From Ferrimonas aestuarii (lineage in GTDB: Bacteria; Pseudomonadota; Gammaproteobacteria; Enterobacterales; Shewanellaceae): DNA of 64,000 nt. The DNA is taken from the NCBI RefSeq assembly GCF_005116665.1, contig NZ_SWCJ01000016.1, positions 1 to 64,000 of the forward strand. Reading direction: 5' to 3'. The notes below the pieces were generated by a model. The model did not search any database. It worked only from the letters and a program-made list of their open reading frames with translations, and was not told the origin of the DNA. The first letter of the stretch is position 1. Each line of letters opens with the position of its first letter. Positions 9,427 through 17,649 of the stretch are shown one piece after another. The position numbers and the translations under genes were made by a program.

Positions 9427-10329
9427 ATGAAACCCACAGCTGTGATCGCCCTTGGCGGTAACGCGCTTCTTCGTCGAGGTGACTCACCGTCGTTCGCCAA
9501 CCAGATGCAAAACGTCAAGTTGGCCGTGGACGCCATCGTCGAAATCTCTAAAAAATACAAAGTGGTGATCGTTCATGGTAACGGCCCACAGGTTGGCCTA
9601 TTGGCTCTGCAAAACCTAGCCTACAACAAGGTTGCTCCCTATCCGCTGGATGTTCTGGGAGCCGAAAGCGAAGGCATGATCGGCTACATGCTGGCTCAAG
9701 AGCTGCAAAACCGCCTGCCTAAAGTGCCAGTAGCCACCCTGCTGACTCGCATCGAAGTGGATCCTCAAGATCCAAGTATGCTGGATCCAACCAAATTCGT
9801 TGGCCCTATCTACGACCAGCAAGAAGCAGCCGTGATGGCGCGTCAGAACAACTGGATCATGAAGCAAGATGGCGAGTACATGCGTCGCGTTGTGGCCTCT
9901 CCTAAGCCACAAACCATCGTCGATAAACCCGCCATTGATGCCCTACTTGATGCTCGCCACATCGTGATCTGCTGTGGCGGCGGTGGCATTCCTGTATGTA
10001 AAGAGGAAGGTAACTACCGCGGCGTTGAAGGGGTGATCGATAAAGATTTGGCCGCCACCTTGTTGGCCAAAGAGTTGAACGCTGACAAGCTACTTATCCT
10101 AACCGACGCCGACGCGGTTTACCTGAACTGGGGAACCCCAGAGCAGACCGCCCTGCGCCAGGTAAGCACTGCGGACCTAGCCCAATACGATTTCCCTGCA
10201 GGCTCTATGGGTCCAAAAGTGGAAGCCGCCAGCGACTTTGCCAACTCAGGTGGCCGTGCCTACATTGGCGCCTTGGATCAGGGCGTAGACATTCTGGATG
10301 AAAAAGCCGGTACCTGTGTACACGCTTAA
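9427..10329 (+). CDS. yqeA: Carbamate kinase YqeA
   Basis: A 300-residue amino-acid-kinase-fold enzyme: carbamoyl phosphate + ADP gives ATP + carbamate (CO2 + ammonia). Signatures are ALGGNALL at the N-terminus, VHGNGPQVG (about residue 45), CCGGGGIPV (about 182), ILTDADAVYLN (about 217) and GSMGPKVEA (about 259). It ends the ygeW operon with an AAGGAG site and a strong terminator after it. Its pairing with YgeW makes a substrate-level phosphorylation module, as in arginine fermentation, and is the clearest ATP-yielding step of the island. Confidence 0.95.
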   Translation: MKPTAVIALGGNALLRRGDSPSFANQMQNVKLAVDAIVEISKKYKVVIVHGNGPQVGLLALQNLAYNKVAPYPLDVLGAESEGMIGYMLAQELQNRLPKVPVATLLTRIEVDPQDPSMLDPTKFVGPIYDQQEAAVMARQNNWIMKQDGEYMRRVVASPKPQTIVDKPAIDALLDARHIVICCGGGGIPVCKEEGNYRGVEGVIDKDLAATLLAKELNADKLLILTDADAVYLNWGTPEQTALRQVSTADLAQYDFPAGSMGPKVEAASDFANSGGRAYIGALDQGVDILDEKAGTCVHA

Positions 10330-10374
10330 CCGCCTAAACAGGACTCCAGTTTAAGGCACGTCCTAAGCCTTATT

Positions 10375-10400
10375 GCCCTCTGCTGCCAGAGGGCTTTTTT
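10375..10400 (+). terminator. Rho-independent terminator of the ygeW-yqeA operon
   Basis: GCCCTCTG, loop CTGC, CAGAGGGC, then six T. The 10330-10702 gap otherwise holds only the regulatory elements described for the following AraC-type gene. Confidence 0.9.
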
Positions 10401-10638
10401 GTGCACCTCGACCAGCAAAAACGAACCGCCTCCGATCCGCTTCACACTCCCAAGTTCAGGTACGTTTTTGACCATCCTTAAGACACTCCTGACCTGTGCC
10501 AAGCCCTTCATAAGTTTTACTTTAAGAAACGTAAAAACAGCCGGATATATCACGGGAAATGATGATGAACGCCCCCAAAAAAGCAACGATACCTGATCGC
10601 TTTCAATAACGAGCACGGCAAAGATCATATAGTCATGA

Positions 10639-10693
10639 TTGAGCAAATTAAGAACTAAGTTACACTGGGTCTAACGCCGTTAGGCCCTTTTTT
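10639..10693 (+). promoter_or_regulatory. Promoter plus terminator-like stem before the AraC-type gene
   Basis: A plausible sigma-70 promoter (-35 TTGAGC 10639-10644, 16-bp spacer, -10 TACACT 10661-10666) runs directly into a stem GGGTCTAAC/GTTAGGCCC (10667-10687) followed by six T. The U-tract abuts the GAGG ribosome-binding site at 10694. Either the stem terminates an upstream transcript, or it controls the regulator gene through its leader. Confidence 0.4.
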
Positions 10694-10702
10694 GAGGTTG
10701 TT

Positions 10703-11641
10703 TTGACTTCCACCAATGACTTGCCCATGGTTCAGTATCGAACCGGTAAATCTGACAATTACGGCATCGAAGTGGTGGACTTAGAACGGTTTCGAGCTCG
10801 CCTCAATCGATATAATTTCAGCCCCTATTTGCCACATCAAGTAAGCTACTTTTGCTTCATCTACATTGAGACAGGGCAGGGTAGTCATCAGATCAATGGC
10901 GTCGATTATCCTTATCAAGATGGCTGTGTCATCTTCATCAACCAAGGGCAAGCACATGCCTTTGATGCCAACGACCAACCTCAGGGAAAACTGGTCAACA
11001 TCACCCCCAACTTCTTCTCAGAAGTGGCCGCTAACTTTCGTAACTCCTACTTTGTGCCTTTCCACCTCAGTTTGGCGCATCAGCCTGTGGTGCAATTACC
11101 CGAACTGCTCAACCAAAGTTGCCAAACCCTGTTGCGTGAATCCAGTGTTGCCATTACACACGCCAAAGACGATCCCGTTGTTGTGCAGCTGCTGTTTTCT
11201 GCCCTACTCACTAAATTGGCCGCCCATCGCCGTGAGCACAGTCTCAACATCAATGACACCCAGCGACATCGTTTTAATGGCTTTCTGAATCTGGTCGAGC
11301 AGCAGTTCAGCCACAATCGCGAGGCCAAAGACTACGCCAATCAACTGCACATGAGCTTTAAAGCCCTCAATCAACTGTGCAAACACTGCTGCGGACAAAC
11401 CAGTAAACAGCTGATCGACTTTCGATTGAATCTGGAAATTACCCGTAAGCTATCAATGAGTGGCGGTACCATTCAATCGATCGCCTTCGAACTGGGGTTT
11501 GACGACACCACCAACTTCGTTCGCTACTTCAAGCGTCACCATGGCGTGACCCCAACGGTGTATCGAGAAAACTATCAACAGTTGGCCCTATCCAACATCG
11601 ACTCCAATCATCTAACATCGACTCCAATCAATAGTCCCTAG
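10703..11641 (+). CDS. AraC-family transcriptional regulator
   Basis: A 312-residue regulator: an N-terminal cupin-type sensing domain (IETGQGSHQING, then GCVIFINQGQAHAF, about residues 56-95) and a C-terminal AraC double helix-turn-helix. The second HTH is marked by IQSIAFELGFDDTTNFVRYFKRHHGVTP. The start is TTG with GAGG five bases upstream; the next Met is residue 9. It lies alone between the yqeA terminator and a convergent cytochrome gene. The ligand is unknown. It could regulate the neighbouring octahaem gene or be unrelated to purines. Its last seven residues come from a 20-bp tandem duplication. Confidence 0.85.
   Translation: MTSTNDLPMVQYRTGKSDNYGIEVVDLERFRARLNRYNFSPYLPHQVSYFCFIYIETGQGSHQINGVDYPYQDGCVIFINQGQAHAFDANDQPQGKLVNITPNFFSEVAANFRNSYFVPFHLSLAHQPVVQLPELLNQSCQTLLRESSVAITHAKDDPVVVQLLFSALLTKLAAHRREHSLNINDTQRHRFNGFLNLVEQQFSHNREAKDYANQLHMSFKALNQLCKHCCGQTSKQLIDFRLNLEITRKLSMSGGTIQSIAFELGFDDTTNFVRYFKRHHGVTPTVYRENYQQLALSNIDSNHLTSTPINSP
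11594..11630 (+). repeat. 20-bp tandem duplication inside the AraC gene 3' end
   Basis: AACATCGACTCCAATCA occurs at 11594-11610 and again at 11614-11630, separated by TCT (period 20). With one unit the frame would run straight into TAG (CAA TAG). The extra unit shifts the frame and extends the protein by a few residues to the stop at 11641. Confidence 0.85.
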
Positions 11642-11710
11642 AGTTCCAACAATCGCTTGCTAGGCTATTGGCAATGAAATATGGCCCACACATTCAAATA
11701 AACGATTGGA

Positions 11711-11745
11711 AAATAAAAAATCGGGCGCTGATCGACACCCGATTT
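11711..11745 (-). terminator. Terminator of the octahaem gene
   Basis: On the minus strand an 8-bp stem AAATCGGG/CCCGATTT with a 12-base loop is followed by a T-rich run (TTTTTTATTTT). It lies between convergent genes and may also slow transcription from the AraC side. Confidence 0.75.
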
Positions 11746-11775
11746 ATAGACTCGCCAGCAATGGTTAACTAGCGC

Positions 11776-13329
11776 TTAGCGGTGTACTTTTCCGACACGG
11801 GCTGCACGTTCGTCATAATCACTCGGGTGACACCCTTGGCAACTGTCATAAGCACGCAACCACGGCTTGTTGTAATCGCCATCGGCGGAGAAGTGATGAG
11901 GATCGTCAGAAGGGGCTGACAAATCAATTTGGAACATGTGCGATGAGCCAGGCATATGGCAGTCGACACACTGAGCCATGCCATGAACCGGCTCTTCAAA
12001 CTCCATCGTGTGACAGTCGCTACACTGTCTAACCATAGCGCCTTCATGACCCGGTTCGTTCTGGTAGTGTTCAGACATGTGGGGGTTATGACACGTTGAG
12101 CATCGGAAGTGCTTCTTCACCCCGACTGCTTCGCCGGTGTCAGGGTCGGTCCCCAGCAAGGTATCTGCCGCATGACGACCACCTCGACCATCACGACGCC
12201 CCTCTTTTACCGTCATACGACCGCCTTGAGAATCACCACCAAAAATCTCATTTTTAGGAGACACATAGTCCGGATACCGTTTCAACGAATCATCTACGGT
12301 GTGGCATTCGGAACAAGCAATGGCGAGGCCAAAGCCCATATCATCCGCCAGATAGTCATCGGTCATGCGTGGAGCCGCATCTTTAGTGATGTTCTGCTTA
12401 GATGGTGATTTGATGTGCTTCGAACCGGCACCATGGCAGGCCTCACACTGAATGCCGGTTAATGCAAAGGTTCCGCCCATTCCCGGCATGTCGTTCTGTC
12501 GGTTTGGATTGCGGTCATCGTGCAGTGCCGTGGTGGTGTCCTGCCACCCCGTCGTATGGCAACGGCCACAGTAATCGAAACCATGACTGTCTGGAGTATC
12601 ACCAGGGTGATAAGGCCAAATCATGCTCTCACTGACACTCTCACCTTTCGGAGCCAGACCGGTTCCTGCTTTATCACCCGCCATGATGTAACCATTTTGG
12701 TCTATAAACATCGCGCTACTTTTATAACCACCAATCACGTAGCTGATGTCTTGCCAGCCGCTCGGGTTACCCAGAGAGTTATCAACATTGAGAAAGTCGA
12801 CCGAGCCATCGATGGAGGTAAATGGGTACTGAGGTGCCTTTCCATTAACTTTGGTCAATTTAAAATTGTGCCCAGTTTCTAGATAGCTGGACTTGTCTCT
12901 GTGGCACAGTAAACAACGATCAGAGCCAACGTAGCTCAGGCTTTCGGCAGTCACGGTGATGGTCACTGTAGAGCCGGCCTCGCCTCCGTTACCATCATTG
13001 ATCTGGTAACTCAGCACCGTAGTACCCGCCATGGTGGCTTCAAACCGAATTTGGTTGTCCTGAATTGACGCAATACCTTCGCCCTCGGTCAACTCAACGT
13101 TGTGCAACGTTAAAGCGTCGCCATCGGCGTCGGTATCGTTGATTAAGGCATCAATTAACTTAGTGCTGCCAACTTTGGCTTCAGCATCGACTGGGTTGGC
13201 AATGGGAGCGGCATTTTCGGGAATGATTGCATCATCGTCATTATCGCTATTACATGCGCTTAGCAGGGACAATGCGAACGCAGCACTTACCACCTTAAGC
13301 GGTAAGCCTGATAGGTTAGGAGTCATCAT
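11776..13329 (-). CDS. Outer-membrane/periplasmic octahaem c-type cytochrome lipoprotein
   Basis: A 517-residue lipoprotein: the signal peptide ends in LLSAC (lipobox, Cys about 26). Next comes a cadherin/Ig-like domain (residues about 40-125, DTDADGDALTL, ISYQINDGNGG-type repeats), then a haem domain. Eight CxxCH sites are visible in order: CLLCH, CGRCH, CEACH, CSECH, CSTCH, CSDCH, CVDCH, CQGCH. Such proteins carry electrons across the periplasm or to extracellular acceptors in Shewanella/Ferrimonas-type bacteria. No family-specific active-site pattern is recognised, so reductase or pure electron carrier is undecided. AAGGA precedes two adjacent ATGs. Its location inside the purine island suggests, but does not prove, a role as an electron outlet. 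Confidence 0.88.
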   Translation of the reverse strand: MMTPNLSGLPLKVVSAAFALSLLSACNSDNDDDAIIPENAAPIANPVDAEAKVGSTKLIDALINDTDADGDALTLHNVELTEGEGIASIQDNQIRFEATMAGTTVLSYQINDGNGGEAGSTVTITVTAESLSYVGSDRCLLCHRDKSSYLETGHNFKLTKVNGKAPQYPFTSIDGSVDFLNVDNSLGNPSGWQDISYVIGGYKSSAMFIDQNGYIMAGDKAGTGLAPKGESVSESMIWPYHPGDTPDSHGFDYCGRCHTTGWQDTTTALHDDRNPNRQNDMPGMGGTFALTGIQCEACHGAGSKHIKSPSKQNITKDAAPRMTDDYLADDMGFGLAIACSECHTVDDSLKRYPDYVSPKNEIFGGDSQGGRMTVKEGRRDGRGGRHAADTLLGTDPDTGEAVGVKKHFRCSTCHNPHMSEHYQNEPGHEGAMVRQCSDCHTMEFEEPVHGMAQCVDCHMPGSSHMFQIDLSAPSDDPHHFSADGDYNKPWLRAYDSCQGCHPSDYDERAARVGKVHR

Positions 13330-13588
13330 CTTTTCCTTATTGATTTATTTATCAACATCGGCGGAACAATCGATTTTGTTGTGCCGTCGATGTGACTCCA
13401 TCCTAAGTCAGCCGATTCACCCAAAAGAGAGCAAGAATGGCCGCAAACTGGTCAATAGTGAACCTAAAGGTCAAACTGTGACCGATTCATCAACCCATCC
13501 AGAACAGTTATATCGACCTGTTTTGGAACGCAATAACCAAGCATTCCTGCAACGGTTACCCCTGTACTTAACCCTTAGTTCATGCCCT
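13330..13588. other. Intergenic region between octahaem gene and AraC regulator
   Basis: This 259-bp stretch carries the ribosome-binding site and presumably the promoter of the octahaem gene (minus strand). An open frame runs through it on the plus strand, but it overlaps both neighbours' coding regions antisense and has no start signal. I see no recognisable gene, repeat or clear operator. Confidence 0.4.
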
Positions 13589-14497
13589 TCAATGTTTGCG
13601 AAACTCCGATGGACTCATCCCCGTTTGATTCTTGAATAATTTAGTGAAGTGCGCGGGATAGTCGAAGCCGAGATCATAAGCCACTTGGCTGATGCTGTGA
13701 CTCGTTCCCAGTAGGGCGGTTTTGGCACGCTCAATCACGTGTTGATGGATGTGTTCGCGGGCATTTAACCCGGTCTCTTTCTTTAGCAAATCCCCAAGGT
13801 AATTCGCAGAGATGGCCAAGGATTCCGCACAGTAGGCCACACTGGGTAACCCCTGATCCAACATCCGCTTTTGATCGAAGTAGTCTCGCAGCAGCGACTC
13901 AAACCGCTGTACCAGCTCATCACTTTGATTGGTGCGGGTATAGAACTGACGGTCGTAGTAACGGTGGCAATAATCCAACATCAGCTCGATGTTGCTGCAC
14001 AGCAAATGTTGCGTATGGCGGTCGATGGCCTGATTAAGCTCACGCTCAATCTTGTCCACCAACTCACTCATACTGCGACGCTCCGCCTCTGACAGATGCA
14101 GCGCTTCATTGACCTCATAACCAAAGAAACTGAACTGATTTATGCGTTTACCTAGGGGATGTCGACGTATCAGATCTGGATGGAAGGCCACACTCCAGCC
14201 TTCAGTGTCGAAATTGGCGTCCATGGTATGAGCTTGCATCACCTGACCCGGTGCGAAGAAGGTCATGGTACCCGCTTCAAAATCGTAACGGCTGCGACCG
14301 TAGCCCATGGAGCCACTAACACTGCCTTTTAGGGAGATCATATACAGCTCACTGCGAAACCTCATCGACGGGTCCACCGCCGGCAAGTGACAGTGACGAA
14401 TGACGGCCACCAACGGGTGTGATGCCGCCCCTCGGCGCATCCAGCGGTGTATTTGAGCAATGCTATCGAGCACCATCAACTCAGACATTTTACTCAC
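13589..14497 (-). CDS. AraC-family regulator, partner of the short-chain dehydrogenase
   Basis: 302 residues. The N-terminal cupin-like AraC-type ligand domain has FEAGTMTFFAPGQVMQ around residue 75. The C-terminal DNA-binding domain has a first HTH at about 215-235 (VAYCAESLAISANYLGDLLK) and a second in ISQVAYDLGFDYPAHFTKLF. The C-terminal MSPSEFRK is typical. It is transcribed four bases after the dehydrogenase gene, so the two form an operon. In this subfamily the regulator usually controls the neighbouring oxidoreductase; the inducer is unknown. Confidence 0.88.
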   Translation of the reverse strand: MSKMSELMVLDSIAQIHRWMRRGAASHPLVAVIRHCHLPAVDPSMRFRSELYMISLKGSVSGSMGYGRSRYDFEAGTMTFFAPGQVMQAHTMDANFDTEGWSVAFHPDLIRRHPLGKRINQFSFFGYEVNEALHLSEAERRSMSELVDKIERELNQAIDRHTQHLLCSNIELMLDYCHRYYDRQFYTRTNQSDELVQRFESLLRDYFDQKRMLDQGLPSVAYCAESLAISANYLGDLLKKETGLNAREHIHQHVIERAKTALLGTSHSISQVAYDLGFDYPAHFTKLFKNQTGMSPSEFRKH

Positions 14498-14501
14498 CCC
14501 A

Positions 14502-15404
14502 TTACTGATAGTAACAGCCCGTCAATTGCTCTGACTGAAGCCACAACTGCTGAGCCACATTGCGATCCATGGAGCGCTTGTTGGAGGACACTCTAACGGG
14601 CGCACCGTGAAGCTCAAAGTGTTTAGAAGGGCCAAAGAAATCGCCACTTTGAGCGGAGTCATCGAAACCGGCGCGCAGGGTAGGCTGGGCTCCCATCTCC
14701 ACCCCTTGAGCAAACCAACCATTCAATCGCTCAACCAAGCCGGTATGACGTTGAAGCTCGGTTGCCGTCCAACCTGGGTGGGCGGCGGTTACTCTCACAT
14801 CAATGCCCTCGGCCTTAAACCGTCGATCCAACTCATAAGCAAAATAGAGATTAGACAGCTTGCTATCACCGTAGGCTCGGTTCTTATTGTACTTACGGGC
14901 ACGCCAATTAAGATCGCTCAAATCCAACTTGCCAAAGTAATGAGCCAAGCTAGAGAGCACCACAACCCGCGCGCCTTCAGTGCTTTTGATTAGTGGCAAT
15001 AACCCCATGGTCATGGCGAAATGGCCCAGGTGGTTGGTACCAAATTGCAGCTCAAACCCATCTTCGGTTCGCCCCTCAGGACAGGCCATGATGCCCGCAT
15101 TATTAATCAGTACATCGAGACGTTCGAAGTGAGTCGTTACCTGCTGGGTGAAGTTGGCCACCGAAGTCAGCGAAGTTAGGTCCAGCGGATACAGATGCAA
15201 TTTAGCGTTCGCATGTTGGGCCTTTATCTTAGCGATCACCCCTTCGGCTTTCGGAATATTGCGGGCACCGATAATGACATCGGCTCCTTTGGCTGCCAAC
15301 ACTCTGGCGGTCTCTAAACCAATACCACTGGTGGCACCGGTCACCAAAATAACTCGACCTTGTTGAGGTTCGATCTGGGCTGGGGTCCAAACAGCTTGAC
15401 TCAT
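14502..15404 (-). CDS. Short-chain dehydrogenase/reductase (retinol-dehydrogenase-like)
   Basis: A 300-residue cytoplasmic SDR. It shows the NAD(P)-binding TGATSGIG (about residues 21-28), NNAG (about 100), catalytic Ser in VLSSLAHYFG (about 150) and catalytic YxxxK in AYGDSKLSNLYF (about 177). GARN after beta-2 favours NADP(H). The long C-terminus and KLSN helix fit the RDH/WWOX-like subfamily acting on carbonyls of lipophilic or aromatic compounds. The substrate cannot be told from sequence. It is co-transcribed with the AraC-type regulator. No link to purine degradation is evident. Confidence 0.88.
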   Translation of the reverse strand: MSQAVWTPAQIEPQQGRVILVTGATSGIGLETARVLAAKGADVIIGARNIPKAEGVIAKIKAQHANAKLHLYPLDLTSLTSVANFTQQVTTHFERLDVLINNAGIMACPEGRTEDGFELQFGTNHLGHFAMTMGLLPLIKSTEGARVVVLSSLAHYFGKLDLSDLNWRARKYNKNRAYGDSKLSNLYFAYELDRRFKAEGIDVRVTAAHPGWTATELQRHTGLVERLNGWFAQGVEMGAQPTLRAGFDDSAQSGDFFGPSKHFELHGAPVRVSSNKRSMDRNVAQQLWLQSEQLTGCYYQ

Positions 15405-15513
15405 GACGTGCTCCTAACTGGAAATCATTAACTTGAGTCCATGCTACCTAACTTAGGCCGGTACAAATTATACCCAGCTCGGTAAGGCTTATACGTTTTA
15501 CAGGTAGATAAGC

Positions 15514-15544
15514 CAAAAAAATGGCCGCTCCAAAGAGCGGCCAT
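15514..15544 (-). terminator. Terminator of the chemoreceptor gene
   Basis: On the minus strand a 10-bp stem ATGGCCGCTC/GAGCGGCCAT with loop TTTG is followed by a run of T (complement of 15515-15521). It lies 20 bases past the stop. Confidence 0.9.
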
Positions 15545-15563
15545 TTCCGTTGTCACCAAGAGG

Positions 15564-17483
15564 CTATGACAACTTAAAGCGATTCACCAAGGTGTGCATC
15601 ACTTCCGCCTGCTCATTGAGGCTGTTGCAACGTTCGCTAGCCAATTCGGTATTGTCCAAACTCTTCTGAGCACCAATGGCGATGTCGGTGACCAAACGGT
15701 TCATCTCATTGACTGCCACCGATTGCTGCTGCGTCACCGCCGCGATCTGAGTGTTGATGTCATTCATCTTGGCCACCGCGACGCTGATGCCGCTGAGCTT
15801 TTCACTGGACTCAGTCGCCGAGCTCTTACCCTCAACCGACAGGGAGACGTTGGTATTCATCTCGCCCGCCACTCGTTGAGCGGTGGTTTGTAGCTCCTCA
15901 ATGATGGCGCGAATCTGCTCTGTGGATTCATGGCTACGGTTGGCCAACGCACGAACTTCATCGGCCACCACTGCGAACCCGCGGCCGTGTTCGCCAGCTC
16001 GAGCCGCCTCAATGGAGGCATTCAATGCCAATAAGTTGGTTTGCTCGGCCACGCCACTGATCACCTCCAACACGGTATCGATAGAGCGAGCTTTGTCCGC
16101 CAGCTCCTGCACCGACTCCTCAGTCGAGTGAGATTGGCTTTCAATCAAACTGACCTGACTCAAGGTGGATTGCAGTTGCTGATTGCCCTCCTGCAAACCA
16201 TCGTCGGCCTCTCGAGCACTATCGGCGGCACCGCCAGCATTCTCAGCAATTTCAGCCACTGTGGCACCCATCTCCTCCATAGCCGACGCCACTTGATCCG
16301 TCTGTCGTTGCTGATTGGTAATGTGGTGACGGATGTCATTCAGCTCCTGAGTCAACACCGCAACCAGCTCATGCAGCTCCTCACTGCGCAGCTTCACCTG
16401 CAATAGCATCTGCGCCAGCGCTTCCACAAATTGGTTGTAACCCTGAGCTAAGCGGCCTAACTCATCGTCATTCGCCACGTCCAGACGCTGAGTCAGATCG
16501 GCACCACCGGCGGCAATTTCTTCCAACTTCTCCGCCACCCGATCAATAGGGGCAAACAACTTAGTAATCAGCAAGGTAGTAAACAGAATGAACGCCAAAG
16601 CCAAGCCAGCGCCAACGGAGATCGAGCTCAGCTGCGCCTTTTCAATGCCGCGATAGACTTCCGACTCCGGCATGTCCACCACCAGATACCACCCCAGAGA
16701 GGGCACCAGTTTGGCCAACATTAAGCTGGTTTCTGAGCCGCTACTCGCCTTCACCAACTGCTCACCATGGGGAGTCAGCAATGCACTGGGATCCAACTGG
16801 CGAAATTCAGTGAGCGGCTTGCCAATCCACTGATTGTCACCATGAAGCTTGATGATGCCCTGGCTATCCACCATCAGCACTTGGCCCGCTTCACCCACCT
16901 TAAAGCCTTTGATCATCTCACTGACGCCGGCCAGAGACAGGCCAATGCCAGTGACACCGATGACGTTGCCCTTGGCATCGTTTACAAGGTGATTAATAAA
17001 CAAAGAGGGAACGCCGGTGACATCATCCACGTCCAGGGTTAACTCATAGGGAAGTCCGGTATCAAGAAATTGGAAGAACCAATCATTGCGACCATCATTC
17101 TTTCTAATTACTCGATTAAGTCCGGCTTCTGTGTAATAACTTCCCGTTTCGGTAGAGATAACAAACGTCGCAATTGCTTGGTGACGCTGTTTAACAGACA
17201 AGAGATATTCTTTTAATACCGGTAAACTGTCACTGGGCTCGCCATCTTCCAAGAAGTGAACGACTTGCGGCGTAATACTCAATATATCCGTAACCGCCAA
17301 TGGTTCAGCCAAGTTACGCGACACCCCCTCCGCCAGCATCCCCAACTGGGCCGGAAACTCGCGCTGTTGCAGCCGCTTTTGAGTTAAATCATTAAAGAGA
17401 TAACCGTTAACTAAAACTACTAAGATAAGACTGACTGCAAACGCAATCGAAGTGGTTAATAAAATTTTGGTCTTAATCTTCAC
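15564..17483 (-). CDS. Methyl-accepting chemotaxis protein with Cache-type sensor
   Basis: A 639-residue chemoreceptor. TM1 spans about residues 7-29. A periplasmic double-Cache-like sensor covers about 35-280 ([17 protein letters not shown], then [11 protein letters not shown], and a PAS-like second lobe [14 protein letters not shown]). TM2 is near 285-305, with HAMP to about 360. The signalling domain tip carries [19 protein letters not shown] and the conserved [15 protein letters not shown]. Cache sensors typically bind small organic ligands such as amino acids, carboxylates or purines. Its place beside yqeB makes a purine or breakdown product an attractive but unproven ligand. It is transcribed alone, ending at a strong terminator. 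Confidence 0.93.
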   Translation of the reverse strand: MKIKTKILLTTSIAFAVSLILVVLVNGYLFNDLTQKRLQQREFPAQLGMLAEGVSRNLAEPLAVTDILSITPQVVHFLEDGEPSDSLPVLKEYLLSVKQRHQAIATFVISTETGSYYTEAGLNRVIRKNDGRNDWFFQFLDTGLPYELTLDVDDVTGVPSLFINHLVNDAKGNVIGVTGIGLSLAGVSEMIKGFKVGEAGQVLMVDSQGIIKLHGDNQWIGKPLTEFRQLDPSALLTPHGEQLVKASSGSETSLMLAKLVPSLGWYLVVDMPESEVYRGIEKAQLSSISVGAGLALAFILFTTLLITKLFAPIDRVAEKLEEIAAGGADLTQRLDVANDDELGRLAQGYNQFVEALAQMLLQVKLRSEELHELVAVLTQELNDIRHHITNQQRQTDQVASAMEEMGATVAEIAENAGGAADSAREADDGLQEGNQQLQSTLSQVSLIESQSHSTEESVQELADKARSIDTVLEVISGVAEQTNLLALNASIEAARAGEHGRGFAVVADEVRALANRSHESTEQIRAIIEELQTTAQRVAGEMNTNVSLSVEGKSSATESSEKLSGISVAVAKMNDINTQIAAVTQQQSVAVNEMNRLVTDIAIGAQKSLDNTELASERCNSLNEQAEVMHTLVNRFKLS

Positions 17484-17606
17484 GCGTAACCTCTAACATC
17501 AATGTTTATGAGACCAACCGTATTAAGTGATAAGAGCAATAAATACGAAGTGATTTTAAATGATAAACAGAATTATTTTTTCAAAACTTAATACAAACGA
17601 TTAATA

Positions 17607-17634
17607 ACTAAAAAGGGCATCTCTCGATACCCTT
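17607..17634 (-). terminator. Terminator of yqeC-yqeB
   Basis: On the minus strand AAGGGTATC, loop GAGA, GATGCCCTT (one G-U/mismatch), then TTT. It lies 16 bases past the yqeB stop, within the 166-bp gap that also carries the AT-rich promoter region of the chemoreceptor gene. Confidence 0.75.
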
Positions 17635-17649
17635 ATTTACGATTTAATT

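Noticed and set aside
13100..13639. 179-codon plus-strand open frame
   Set aside because: Overlaps the octahaem gene and the AraC gene antisense, with no ribosome-binding site and no family resemblance.
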